Below, one piece after another: positions 8,233 through 16,888 of a stretch of DNA of 64,000 nt. Position 1 is the stretch's first letter, and the number at the start of each line of letters is the position of its first letter. This DNA comes from Glaciecola sp047637355 (GTDB taxonomy: Bacteria > Pseudomonadota > Gammaproteobacteria > Enterobacterales > Alteromonadaceae), in the NCBI GenBank assembly GCA_047637355.1, contig JBLIKA010000004.1:1-64000 (forward strand). Direction: 5' to 3'. The notes below the pieces were generated by a model, which saw only the letters and a program-made list of their open reading frames with translations, had not been told where the DNA came from and did not search any database. The position numbers and the translations under genes are program-made.

Positions 8233-8244
8233 ATTCTGCTCTCC

Positions 8245-8550
8245 TTACCAGCTGGCTTTTTTAAGGCCAGGGACTTCACCACGCATAGCAGCTTCACGAA
8301 GCTTTATACGGGAAAGACCAAATTTGCGTAGGAACCCATGTGGACGGCCCGTGATACGACAACGATTATGTTGGCGCGACGGAGACGAGTCACGTGGAAG
8401 TTTTTGCAGTTGTAGAACAGCATCCCAGCGCTCTTCATCAGAAGAGTTTACGTCACTGATCACCGCTTTAATCGCTGAACGTTTCGTTGCATACTGTTTA
8501 ACCAGCTTGGCACGTTTTACTTCACGCGCCTTCATTGATTCTTTTGCCAT
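8245..8550 (-). CDS. rpsN: 30S ribosomal protein S14
   Basis: The 101-residue product has the C-terminal S14 motif RCRITGRPHGFLRKFGLSRI. It is the long, zinc-free (C-) form because the CxxC pairs of the short form are absent. Length equals E. coli S14. It lies between rplE and rpsH. Confidence 0.97.
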   Translation of the reverse strand: MAKESMKAREVKRAKLVKQYATKRSAIKAVISDVNSSDEERWDAVLQLQKLPRDSSPSRQHNRCRITGRPHGFLRKFGLSRIKLREAAMRGEVPGLKKASW

Positions 8551-8561
8551 AACCCTACACC

Positions 8562-9101
8562 TTATTTTCTAAACGGGAAGCTGAACGAACTCAATAGAGC
8601 GTGCGCTTCGTCGTTAGTCTGTGCACTGGTAGTGATAGTAATATCCATACCGCGTGCTTTATCCACTTTATCGAATTCGATTTCAGGGAAGATGATTTGT
8701 TCACGAACACCCATGCTATAGTTGCCTCGACCGTCAAATGATTTCGGGTTAAGACCACGGAAGTCACGGATACGTGGAATTGTAATTGAGATTAATCTCT
8801 CAAGGAATTCCCACATACGTTCGCCACGCAAGGTTACTTTGCAGCCAATCGGATAACCTTCACGGATTTTAAAACCCGCAACAGATTTTCTAGCGACAGT
8901 AACAATTGGTTTTTGACCGGCAATCGCTGCCATTTCAGCTTGCGCTAATTCAAGAACTTTCTTGTCTGCTACCGCTTCACCTAAACCCATGTTCAGAGTG
9001 ATTTTCTCAATCCGAGGGACTTGCATGACGCTTTTGTACCCGAACTGCTTCGCAAGTTCAGCTACTACTGTTTCTTTATAGAAATCATGCAGTTTCGCCA
9101 T
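8562..9101 (-). CDS. rplE: 50S ribosomal protein L5
   Basis: The 179-residue product starts MAKLHDFYKETVVAEL, matching E. coli L5 in length and N-terminus, and has the RIEKITLNMGLGEA and GRGNYSMGVREQIIFPEI signatures. L5 binds 5S rRNA and contacts S13 across the subunits. I start it at 9101 because GGAGAG lies just upstream; an earlier in-frame ATG at 9113 overlaps this ribosome binding site. Confidence 0.97.
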   Translation of the reverse strand: MAKLHDFYKETVVAELAKQFGYKSVMQVPRIEKITLNMGLGEAVADKKVLELAQAEMAAIAGQKPIVTVARKSVAGFKIREGYPIGCKVTLRGERMWEFLERLISITIPRIRDFRGLNPKSFDGRGNYSMGVREQIIFPEIEFDKVDKARGMDITITTSAQTNDEAHALLSSFSFPFRK

Positions 9102-9116
9102 CGTACTCTCCATTTA

Positions 9117-9431
9117 TTATACTAGGTCGCCGTTAGACTTAAAGAAACGAACTTTCTTTTCATCTTCAACACGGAAACCAACGCGATCAGCTTTACCCGT
9201 TGCTGGGTTAACTAACGCTACATTAGACACATGAATGGTTGCTTCTTTCTCAATAATACCGCCCGGCTGTTCAATCTGTGGATTGGCCTTCTGATGTTTC
9301 TTGACGATGCTAACACCTTCAACTACTAAACGGCTTTCTGACGAAAGTACTTTCAAGACTTTGCCTTGCTTTCCTTTGTCTTTACCCGCTAACACGACTA
9401 CTTCATCATCACGACGAATTTTATTAGCCAT
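9117..9431 (-). CDS. rplX: 50S ribosomal protein L24
   Basis: The 104-residue product has the KOW motif near the N-terminus (DDEVVVLAGKDKGKQGKVLKV) seen in L24, shown here in shortened form: VVVLAGKDKGKQGKV. L24 starts assembly of the large subunit and borders the exit tunnel. Same length as in E. coli and directly after rplN. Confidence 0.97.
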   Translation of the reverse strand: MANKIRRDDEVVVLAGKDKGKQGKVLKVLSSESRLVVEGVSIVKKHQKANPQIEQPGGIIEKEATIHVSNVALVNPATGKADRVGFRVEDEKKVRFFKSNGDLV

Positions 9432-9443
9432 TATCGTGACTCC

Positions 9444-9812
9444 TTATAGTACCTCTGGGGCCAATGAAATGATCTTCATGAATGAATTTCCACGAAGCTC
9501 ACGAGTGACCGGGCCAAAGATACGCGTACCAATCGGTTGCTTGTTTGCGTTAAGCAAAACAGCTGCGTTGTTATCGAAACGGATGGTTGAACCATCTGCG
9601 CGACGAACGCCTTTTCTAGTACGCACCACCACTGCATTCAGAACATCACCTTTCTTCACTTTACCGCGAGGAATTGCTTCCTTGACAGTAACTTTGATGA
9701 TGTCACCGATATGTGCATAACGGCGATGCGAGCCACCAAGAACCTTAATACACTGAACCCTGCGAGCTCCCGAGTTATCGGCAACATCCAGGTTAGATTG
9801 CATTTGGATCAT
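9444..9812 (-). CDS. rplN: 50S ribosomal protein L14
   Basis: The 122-residue product (E. coli 123) begins MIQMQSNLDVADNSGARRVQ, the L14 signature. L14 forms part of the intersubunit bridge with helix 44. It is the first gene of the spc operon. Unlike in most gammaproteobacteria, no rpsQ or other S10-operon gene lies upstream; the next gene in that direction is rlmB. Confidence 0.97.
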   Translation of the reverse strand: MIQMQSNLDVADNSGARRVQCIKVLGGSHRRYAHIGDIIKVTVKEAIPRGKVKKGDVLNAVVVRTRKGVRRADGSTIRFDNNAAVLLNANKQPIGTRIFGPVTRELRGNSFMKIISLAPEVL

Positions 9813-9931
9813 GTTTAGTGCTCCGCTGTTAAATATTATGACTCTCTCGAGCCTCTTAGCTACTATTTAGCCCTTGATTTCAAAAGAAATTTTAGAAAAA
9901 ATAGACTACACCCCTACAAAAAGGGCGCGAA

Positions 9932-9937
9932 ACTATA
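9932..9937 (-). promoter_or_regulatory. Likely spc-operon promoter upstream of rplN (-10 box)
   Basis: On the minus strand TATAGT is followed by the GC-rich discriminator TTCGCGCCC, a combination typical of ribosomal promoters under stringent control. The -35 region 17-18 bp upstream (CTACCG/TACCGC) is poor. The leader from here to the rplN start would be about 110 bases. Since rplN has lost the S10 operon upstream, a promoter is needed in this gap. Confidence 0.55.
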
Positions 9938-10122
9938 ACAGAAAATAAGGCTGAGCGGTAGTTTAATTTGAAGTTCAAACAAGTTTATTCGTTTATTATA
10001 TAGCGCTTTCTGAGTTGCATAATTAAGTGTGCAAGGGAAGGTGTATAAAAAGTTCACGATTGCAGGGGCATTGGCGTTCTTTGCAACTAACGATAGTCAC
10101 TCATAACGAGCGCTATCGACAC

Positions 10123-10863
10123 TTATATTTGACGTTGCCTAACAATTTCATACAAACAAACACCCGTGGCAACTGACACATTCAAGCTACTCACAGAGCC
10201 AGCCATAGGTAATTTAATCAGCTCATCGCAGTTTTCGCGAGTAAGCCTGCGCATACCTTTATCCTCAGCTCCCATTACTAAGGCCGTTGGGCCAATTAAC
10301 TTACAGGCATAAATTGATTGTTCAGCTTCACCAGCTGTACCCACAATCCAAACACCGGCATCCTGCATTGCTTTTAAAGTGCGTGACAGATTGGTGACCT
10401 GAATTAGAGGAATAGCTTCAGCCGCGCCGCAGGCCACTTTGCGAACAGTAGGTGACAATGTTGCCGATTTATCTTTAGGGACAATAACTGCGTGCACTCC
10501 TGCCGCGTCTGCAGTACGCAAGCACGCACCTAAATTATGCGGATCAGTAACGCCATCTAATACCAATAAAAACGGTGTTGATTGATTTTTAAGAATAATA
10601 TCCAAGTCATGCTCATCCAGCACTTTGCCGGGTTTCGCACGAGCAACTACACCCTGATGTTGTTCACCATTGCACTTATCATCTAGCGTTTTACGCTGAC
10701 AAAACTGAATTCCTATGTCATGCCGCCTGGCTTCATTAATAATATAAGCGAGTCTTTCATCTTCCCTGCCTTTCAGCACAAACAATTCAATCAAACGCTC
10801 CGGTTCGCGATCGATAACCGCTGTCATCGCATGCAACCCATATATTAATTCTTGCTGAGCCAT
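10123..10863 (-). CDS. rlmB: 23S rRNA (guanosine-2'-O-)-methyltransferase RlmB
   Basis: The 246-residue product is a SpoU/TrmH-family methyltransferase. The N-terminal substrate-binding domain (about 1-75, LIYGLHAMTAVIDREPERL) is followed by the SPOUT domain with the three motifs LDGVTDPHNLGACLRTADA, ALVMGAEDKGMRRLTRE and LPMAGSVSSLNVSVATGVCL, split here for brevity. It methylates G2251 of 23S rRNA in E. coli. It follows rnr by 2 bp, the conserved rnr-rlmB pair. In E. coli and many relatives rpsF-priB-rpsR-rplI follow downstream; here the spc operon follows. Confidence 0.96.
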   Translation of the reverse strand: MAQQELIYGLHAMTAVIDREPERLIELFVLKGREDERLAYIINEARRHDIGIQFCQRKTLDDKCNGEQHQGVVARAKPGKVLDEHDLDIILKNQSTPFLLVLDGVTDPHNLGACLRTADAAGVHAVIVPKDKSATLSPTVRKVACGAAEAIPLIQVTNLSRTLKAMQDAGVWIVGTAGEAEQSIYACKLIGPTALVMGAEDKGMRRLTRENCDELIKLPMAGSVSSLNVSVATGVCLYEIVRQRQI

Positions 10864-10865
10864 AC

Positions 10866-13289
10866 TTATGTCCGTTTTTTATTTTTTGATGACTTACTGG
10901 CTTTTGATGCCGGCCCTGGTTTTTTTCTACCTGTCGGCTTGCGCTTTGCAGATGCCTTATCATTAGCAGGCTGCTCGCCATTAGAGTCTTTGCTTTGAGG
11001 CTTTTTGGCAGCTTTAGACGAACCGTCTTTACCGTTGTTTGTACCCCCCTTCACGCCTCTTTTGCCTGTTTTAGCACCGCGTTTGCGTGGCGTATTTACT
11101 TTTCCACTAGTACTGGTAACACCATCAATCAATAGATCAATTTTGCGCTCATCAAGATTGACACCAGCAACTTTAATCTTCGCTTCGTCGCCTAGCCTAA
11201 ATATCGTACCTGAGCCTTCACCAACCAAACACTGTTTTTGATCATCATAATGATAGTAATCACTCGCTAATGAGGTAATGTGAACAAGTCCATCGATTTG
11301 AAATTCAGTAATTCGAACAAATAAGCCAAAATTGGTCACTGACGCAATGATGCCGTCAAACACATCACCAACATGATCTTGCATAAACTCACATTTTAGC
11401 CAATCAGAAACATCTCTTGTAGCATCGTCTGCCCTGCGCTCTGCCATTGAACACTGTTCACCAAGTTGTTCGACTTCCTCGGCTGAATAAGACTTTCCAC
11501 CCGTTCTTGATTTGCGCGTATGCTGTTTATCAACAATGGCCTTTATCGCTCTGTGCACGACTAAATCAGGATAGCGACGAATAGGAGATGTAAAATGCGC
11601 ATAAGCATCAAGTGCTAATCCAAAGTGACCTACATTCTCTGGCGAGTAGACCGCTTGTTTCATGGATCGCAGCAACATGGTCTGAATGAGTTCTTTATCA
11701 GGTCTATGTTGAATTTTTTGCATCACACTTTTGAAATCAGCTGGTGTTGGCGCTTCACTTACGGTGAATGGAATACCAATCTCTGCAAGGTATGTCTTGA
11801 AAGTTATTAAACGGTCTTCGTCAGGCTTATCATGGATTCGAAACAAACCTTCTGCTTTGTTCTTTTGCAAGAACTCGGCCGCACACACATTCGCCATGAT
11901 CATACATTCTTCAATTAGCATGTGTGCTTCATTGCGCTGCACTGCAATGATATGCGAAATTTTACGTTGTGCGTTAAATACAAACTTACTTTCAATCGTT
12001 TCAAATTCAATAGCACCGCGACCTTGTCGAGACTTCTTTAGTGCTTTGAATACATGATTGAGATTGTTTAGGTGTGGAACATGTTTCTCATAACGGGTAA
12101 TTAAGGTTTCGTCTCCCTTAAGAATACCCCACACTTTATTATATGTGAGACGCGCATGAGACCGCATCACGGCCTCGTAAAATTGATATTCACCTAACTT
12201 GCCATCAGCAGAAATTGTCATTTCACAAACCAGGCACAGCCTATCAACATCTGGGTTGAGTGAGCATAAGCCGTTAGACAGGATCTCAGGCAACATTGGT
12301 ATCACTTTTTCAGGGAAATATACTGACGTAGCACGATTTTGAGCTTCGCTGTCCAAAGCGGTACCTGTTTTCACATACGAACTTACGTCCGCAATTGCCA
12401 CCCATAATTGCCACGAGCCATCATCATTAGGCTGGCAATATACCGCGTCGTCGAAGTCTCTTGCATCTTCACCATCAATTGTCATTAGCGGTAATTGACG
12501 CAAATCGATACGGCCCTCTTTCGACTGTTCAGGAACCTCTTCAGCCAAACCTTCAACTTGCTTTAAAACGCCTTTTGGCCAGTTATGGGGAATATCAAAA
12601 GTGCGCAATGCCATTTCAATTTCCATACCCGGCGCCATGTGCTCGCCCAATATTTCTAATATTTTACCAACAGCGTTTACTTGCCGGCGTGGACGTTGTG
12701 TTATTTCAACGACAACAACATGACCTTGCCTTGCGCCATTTCGACCTTCTGGTGGAATAATGATTTCATGAGAAATACGGTTATCATCAGGAATAACGAT
12801 CGAGACACCTTCTTCCATAAAGAAACGACCTACTATGGGTTCTTTTCTTGGTTCGAGCACTCTGTTGAGGCGAAACTCCGCTCGCCCCCGTCGATCAGCG
12901 CCGCTACAAACACCTTCCACGATATCGTCGTGCAATAAGGTTTGCATTTGGCCTTGATGTATAAATAAGTCTTTCTCAGTATCGGAGTGCTTTAAAAAAC
13001 CGAAACCATCGCGATGACCAATGACTCGGCCTCTGATAAGCGCTTCAGCTTTCTGTACTTCATATTTTTTATCGCGAGTAAAAGCTACCTGCCCTTCACG
13101 CTCCATAGCACGTAATCGCCGCTGAACACCAATTTTGGCATTTTCATCTTTAGCATTGACAATATCGCAGATTTCTAAAAAGGAGAGTGATTCGTTAGCG
13201 TTGGAAAGTGTTTCGAGTAGAAATTCACGGCTTGCTACCGGGTTTTCGTATTTTTCTTTTTCTCTTGAGTAATGCGGATCTTCTGACAT
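10866..13289 (-). CDS. rnr: Ribonuclease R
   Basis: The 807-residue product has an N-terminal winged-helix domain, cold-shock domains (about 80-220), the RNB catalytic domain (about 255-585, with TIDGEDARDFDDAVYC carrying the metal-binding aspartates), an S1 domain (about 635-715) and a basic Lys/Gly/Ser-rich tail of about 85 residues. RNase R is a processive 3'-5' exonuclease that degrades structured RNA. Length and domain order are normal for E. coli-type RNase R (813 residues). Upstream lies motX, a conserved neighbour in Shewanella- and Vibrio-like bacteria as far as I recall. Confidence 0.97.
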   Translation of the reverse strand: MSEDPHYSREKEKYENPVASREFLLETLSNANESLSFLEICDIVNAKDENAKIGVQRRLRAMEREGQVAFTRDKKYEVQKAEALIRGRVIGHRDGFGFLKHSDTEKDLFIHQGQMQTLLHDDIVEGVCSGADRRGRAEFRLNRVLEPRKEPIVGRFFMEEGVSIVIPDDNRISHEIIIPPEGRNGARQGHVVVVEITQRPRRQVNAVGKILEILGEHMAPGMEIEMALRTFDIPHNWPKGVLKQVEGLAEEVPEQSKEGRIDLRQLPLMTIDGEDARDFDDAVYCQPNDDGSWQLWVAIADVSSYVKTGTALDSEAQNRATSVYFPEKVIPMLPEILSNGLCSLNPDVDRLCLVCEMTISADGKLGEYQFYEAVMRSHARLTYNKVWGILKGDETLITRYEKHVPHLNNLNHVFKALKKSRQGRGAIEFETIESKFVFNAQRKISHIIAVQRNEAHMLIEECMIMANVCAAEFLQKNKAEGLFRIHDKPDEDRLITFKTYLAEIGIPFTVSEAPTPADFKSVMQKIQHRPDKELIQTMLLRSMKQAVYSPENVGHFGLALDAYAHFTSPIRRYPDLVVHRAIKAIVDKQHTRKSRTGGKSYSAEEVEQLGEQCSMAERRADDATRDVSDWLKCEFMQDHVGDVFDGIIASVTNFGLFVRITEFQIDGLVHITSLASDYYHYDDQKQCLVGEGSGTIFRLGDEAKIKVAGVNLDERKIDLLIDGVTSTSGKVNTPRKRGAKTGKRGVKGGTNNGKDGSSKAAKKPQSKDSNGEQPANDKASAKRKPTGRKKPGPASKASKSSKNKKRT

Positions 13290-13356
13290 TCATTCTTTTC
13301 GTTGTTAAATTCGAGAGTATTATACCAAGATTTTTGTTGCAAGTCTGTGACAATTC

Positions 13357-13381
13357 TTATTGCTTATCAATTGAGCAATAA
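13357..13381. repeat. Inverted repeat between rnr and motX
   Basis: An 8-bp perfect stem TTATTGCT/AGCAATAA encloses a 9-base loop. There is no T-run on either side, so it is at best a weak terminator for motX or an element in the rnr leader. Confidence 0.4.
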
Positions 13382-13436
13382 ATTAGATTCATTTTACTTT
13401 TAGCTCAACACAAAATATTGCCTAATTTACCGAACC

Positions 13437-14057
13437 TTAATTAACCATCGGTTTACGCGCATTTCTAACTGCTTTCGGATGCATAAGGTATTCAAGCTCA
13501 CCCATATAGCTGGCTATGCGTTGATGAGTTCGACGGTCATCAGTAATCGCGTTATACAACCAATGATACAGATCTTCGAAGTCGTACGGACTGCCATAGC
13601 CATCAATAAATAATTCTGCTAATTGTAATTGTGCTTTTAAATTCCCCAAAGCTGATGCTTCACGTAGATAAGTGACTGCACGCTTTTTATCTTCTTGAAC
13701 TAATGTGCCAACCGAGTAATAGCGGCCCAACTGCTCTAATGCCGTTGCCAAGCCCTGTGCAGCGGCCTCTCTCATGTAATAGACGCCGCGCTCTGGTTCA
13801 GCATCCACACAAACTCCCCAAGCAAGCATGTCGCCCCACAAAAATTGATATGCCGGCACTCTAAGAACTTCTGCTCTCGCTTCTATATCTTGAACTAATT
13901 GGCAGCGGTCAGCGACTACACGTTCCAAATGTATATTGTTATTAATCATTTTTATCAGGTCGTCTTGGCTGTAAATTTGCACAGCTTCTAATTGTTGAGC
14001 TTGGCTACTACTAATAAAAATTATAAAAAAAGTGATCATGATAGAGAACTTGAACAC
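13437..14057 (-). CDS. motX: Sodium-type flagellar motor protein MotX
   Basis: The product (206 residues from the chosen GTG) has a signal peptide (hydrophobic segment ending ISSSQAQQ) and three Sel1-like TPR repeats (from about residue 65 to 170: LAWGVCVDAEPERGVYYMREAAA, LGRYYSVGTLVQEDKKRAV, LAELFIDGYGSPYD, given in part). MotX forms, with MotY, the T-ring that anchors the PomAB stator of the polar, sodium-driven motor. The start is GTG at 14057, five bases after AGGAG; an ATG at 14072 overlaps that ribosome binding site. The position next to rnr and a good sigma-28 promoter upstream both support MotX over a generic Sel1 protein. Confidence 0.85.
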   Translation of the reverse strand: MFKFSIMITFFIIFISSSQAQQLEAVQIYSQDDLIKMINNNIHLERVVADRCQLVQDIEARAEVLRVPAYQFLWGDMLAWGVCVDAEPERGVYYMREAAAQGLATALEQLGRYYSVGTLVQEDKKRAVTYLREASALGNLKAQLQLAELFIDGYGSPYDFEDLYHWLYNAITDDRRTHQRIASYMGELEYLMHPKAVRNARKPMVN

Positions 14058-14096
14058 ATACACTCCTGACATCGCTATATTTTGGCTGCTAGTTAA

Positions 14097-14123
14097 CTAT
14101 CGGCAAGACTAACAAAAAGTAAA
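14097..14123 (-). promoter_or_regulatory. Candidate sigma-28 (FliA) promoter of motX
   Basis: The minus strand reads TTTACTTT (14116-14123), 11 bases, then GCCGATAG (14097-14104). The flagellar sigma-28 consensus is TAAAGTTT-N11-GCCGATAA, so the -10 matches 7 of 8 bases and the -35 matches 5 of 8 with exact spacing. The start would lie about 30 bases before the motX start. Confidence 0.65.
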
Positions 14124-14598
14124 AAATAATTTCACTCTGCGATTTCATCAATGCGTATATTTGTAAAATAACAACATCGCTGTAAAAATAGGAAGAATGA
14201 ATTATCAGCTTATGCTTTTTTTTGCTAGACTTCGCTCACCACAAGTATTAATGATAGTGAATATTAGCAAGCTCAGTGTTTATGATTAATCGTCGCCATT
14301 TTGCGTATTCATTAATGGTTTTATCAAAAATCAAAATAAATACTGCATTCTTTAGCACATATTAATAGTAATAACGAAAGAACGATATCCCAACTATGTA
14401 AAAGTTGTAATGAAGAATATAGTCACTTCTTCGATAATTTATACAGACAACGTTTGTGATAGCCTGTTATAAAGAGATAAACATAATAAGCTTGAACGAG
14501 TCGATGGTGGAACAAGTCTGTTATAGAGGATGAAATCACACCGTTTGAAATAGCTAAGAAAATAAACCACCTATAAAATAAGTTAATAAAGGACTTTC
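14124..14598. other. Non-coding gap between motX and fre
   Basis: About 475 AT-rich bases. I see no credible gene: a 30-codon frame at 14197-14289 has its GGAAG only one base before the ATG. The right end carries the ribosome binding site AAAGGA of fre. No tRNA, repeat array or clear terminator was found. Confidence 0.5.
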
Positions 14599-15294
14599 AT
14601 GAGAGTGATTAATTGCAAGGTTGAGTCAATTGAAGCACAAACTGCAATTGTGCATAAGGTAGTATTACTCCCCGAGTTCCCTTTGGAATTTATAGCGGGC
14701 CAATACCTTCAAGTCGTCATGGGTGAAAAAGACAAACGTCCATTTTCCATTGCCAGTGCGCCAAGCAGCCCTAATAAAATAGAACTTCATATTGGGGCTG
14801 ATCCCGCTAATAAATATGCGTTTGAAGTTCTGACAAAATGCCAAACTGAAGGGAGCTTAATTGTTGAAGCCCCTTTAGGAGAAGCTTTTTTACGGAAATC
14901 GCACCTGCCAGCAATAATAGTTGCGGGCGGAACGGGTTATTCTTATGCAAAATCAATTGTTTTAGATTGTCTTGAGAGCCAACCTGATAGAGAAGTAAAG
15001 CTGTATTGGGGAGCAAAGACAATTAATGATTTGTACGAATATTCTGCATTAGAGGCTATGAGCCTTACACATCCTAACTTTACTTTCTTCCCAGTTGTCG
15101 AACACCCAAATGATGATTGGCTTGGGCATACTGGTTGGGTTCATAAAGCCGCAATTAGAGACATTACTGACTTTTCAGGTAAGCAGGTGTATGCGGCGGG
15201 TCGATTTGAAATGTCAGCCACAATAAGGGCTGAATTCTGTTCCATAGGACTTAACAAAACCGAATTATTTGGCGATGCTTATGCGTTCATCTAA
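14599..15294 (+). CDS. fre: NAD(P)H-flavin reductase
   Basis: The 231-residue product has the length of E. coli Fre (233). The N-terminal flavin-binding beta-barrel holds the RPFSIAS motif (about residues 47-53) and the C-terminal NAD(P)-binding domain begins with VAGGTGYSYAKSI (about 107). The conserved G(D/E)AY near the C-terminus is present. Such enzymes reduce free FMN, FAD or riboflavin and supply reduced flavin to partners or to ferric reduction. It stands alone here; a gene for UbiD, its frequent neighbour, is absent. Confidence 0.88.
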   Translation: MRVINCKVESIEAQTAIVHKVVLLPEFPLEFIAGQYLQVVMGEKDKRPFSIASAPSSPNKIELHIGADPANKYAFEVLTKCQTEGSLIVEAPLGEAFLRKSHLPAIIVAGGTGYSYAKSIVLDCLESQPDREVKLYWGAKTINDLYEYSALEAMSLTHPNFTFFPVVEHPNDDWLGHTGWVHKAAIRDITDFSGKQVYAAGRFEMSATIRAEFCSIGLNKTELFGDAYAFI

Positions 15295-15312
15295 ATTCTT
15301 TTAGGAACCAAT

Positions 15313-15343
15313 AGCTGAGCGAACACGCAGTGGTTGCTCAGCT
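15313..15343 (+). repeat. Hairpin downstream of fre
   Basis: The arms AGCTGAGC and GCTCAGCT pair perfectly, and the 15-base interior can extend the stem (G-T, A-T, one mismatch, then three pairs) around a GCA loop. There is no T-run, so it may be a rho-assisted stop, an mRNA-stabilising end or a processing site between fre and the peptidase gene. Confidence 0.5.
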
Positions 15344-15390
15344 CATAATTTATTAAAGCATTTGTTTAAAGTTATTTTTAAGGGCCTTTT

Positions 15391-16833
15391 ATGAGTAGTT
15401 CATTTTATTCGCGAAAAAAACTAAGTAGCACTTTCGCTTACGGCATGCTGGTTTTTTCGTCTTCATTGTTAGTTCATAGTAATATCGCTCATGCTCAACA
15501 AACACCACCGCCTGCCCTCAGCTACACTGACAGTGAACTGTTGCATAATATAGCAAAGGATATATCAGCTGGCAGAATAGAACAGGATATTCGAACTTTA
15601 GTGAGCTTTGGTACCCGACATACTCTTTCAGAAACGGAATCCGAAACTCGTGGTATTGGCGCTGCACGACGTTGGATTAAGGAAGAGTTTGACAAAATAT
15701 CGACCGAATGCGGCGGTTGTTTGGAAGTATTTTTTCAATCTAAGGTCGTCTCTGGGGAGAGTCGTATTCCAAATGCGACCGAAGTTGTTAGTGTTATCGC
15801 AATTCAAAAAGGCACAACCGATCCAAATCGCTACGTAATGATGAGTGGTGATATTGACTCACGTGTTAGCGATGTAATGGACAGTGTATCTGATTCGCCA
15901 GGTGCTAACGACAATGCGTCAGGTGTTGCCGGCACTATAGAGGCGGCAAGAGTCCTGAGCAAGCACAAATTCGAAGGCAGTATCGTGTACGCCGCACTTG
16001 CAGGAGAAGAACAAGGTCTGTTCGGTGGGAAAATATTAGCTGAATATGCAAAAGCCAATAATTGGCGTTTAAAAGCGGTGTTAAACAATGACATGATCGG
16101 TAACATCGCGGGAATAAATGGCGTAATAAACAATACAACAGCCCGTATATTCGCAGAAGGAACTCGAAATACCGAAACAACCGACGAGGCCACTTACCGC
16201 AGGTTTACAGGTGGAGAAGTTGATAGCCCAAGTAGAAACTTAGCACGCTATATTGATTTAATGGCTGACCGCTATATAGAAAATTTAGATACCATGGTTG
16301 TCTATCGGTTAGACCGTTTCAGACGCGGCGGACACCATCGCCCATTCAATGATGTAGGCTACCCTGGCGTGCGTATTATGGAAACCAACGAACATTATCA
16401 AAGACAACATCAGGACTTGAGAACTGAAGGCGGCATTGTATATGGTGATACTATCGAAGGCGTTAATTTTGAATATGCCGCTAAACTAACAGCACTTAAC
16501 GCGGTTTCTCTTGCTGGAATGGCTAACGCGCCAAATCCACCAGCTGATGTCACAATCACTGGTGCCGTTCAGCCTTCAACAACGCTGAGCTGGAAAGCTC
16601 ATGATGACACATTAACACCACCGAACAATCCGCAATTAAAGGGATACAAGATATATTGGCGGCTAACTGATGCACCACAATGGCAGTATAGCAAGTATGT
16701 CGGTAATGTAACTACTGCGACACTTGAGAATGTCGTCATAGATAACTACTTCTTTGGTGTTGCTAGTGTTAGCCAAGATGGCTTTGAAAGCCCCGTGGTA
16801 TTTCCTGGCGCCGCAGGTGCATTTGGAGAATAG
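15391..16833 (+). CDS. Secreted M28-family metallopeptidase with C-terminal fibronectin-III-like domain
   Basis: The 480-residue product has a signal peptide (ending about SNIAHAQQ, residue 36), an M28 peptidase domain (about 60-375) and a C-terminal beta-sandwich region (about 385-470, with TTLSWKAHDD and LKGYKIYWRL) typical of FnIII. Metal and catalytic residues that can be placed: Asp156, Asp174 (PGANDNASG), Glu206-Glu207 (AGEEQG), Asp234 (NNDMIGN) and His340 (RQHQD). The first metal ligand, normally His in HxD, is Asp154 (SGDIDS). The enzyme probably releases N-terminal residues from peptides outside the cytoplasm, supplying amino acids. It precedes a solute-binding protein by 55 bp. Confidence 0.82.
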   Translation: MSSSFYSRKKLSSTFAYGMLVFSSSLLVHSNIAHAQQTPPPALSYTDSELLHNIAKDISAGRIEQDIRTLVSFGTRHTLSETESETRGIGAARRWIKEEFDKISTECGGCLEVFFQSKVVSGESRIPNATEVVSVIAIQKGTTDPNRYVMMSGDIDSRVSDVMDSVSDSPGANDNASGVAGTIEAARVLSKHKFEGSIVYAALAGEEQGLFGGKILAEYAKANNWRLKAVLNNDMIGNIAGINGVINNTTARIFAEGTRNTETTDEATYRRFTGGEVDSPSRNLARYIDLMADRYIENLDTMVVYRLDRFRRGGHHRPFNDVGYPGVRIMETNEHYQRQHQDLRTEGGIVYGDTIEGVNFEYAAKLTALNAVSLAGMANAPNPPADVTITGAVQPSTTLSWKAHDDTLTPPNNPQLKGYKIYWRLTDAPQWQYSKYVGNVTTATLENVVIDNYFFGVASVSQDGFESPVVFPGAAGAFGE

Positions 16834-16888
16834 TCCAAAAATGACTGAAAACTCGTACTAACAGGAACTATGTTTTAAAGGTAGTAAA

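Noticed and set aside
9301..9720. A 139-codon forward frame across rplX and rplN
   Set aside because: It is antisense to two certain ribosomal protein genes and has no independent support.
10041..10106. GTG-started 21-residue frame resembling a signal peptide start in the rlmB-rplN gap
   Set aside because: The GGAAG directly abuts the GTG, the frame stops after 21 residues and nothing continues it; at most a gene remnant.
14197..14289. Thirty-codon forward frame between motX and fre
   Set aside because: GGAAG is only one base from the ATG and the sequence resembles no protein.
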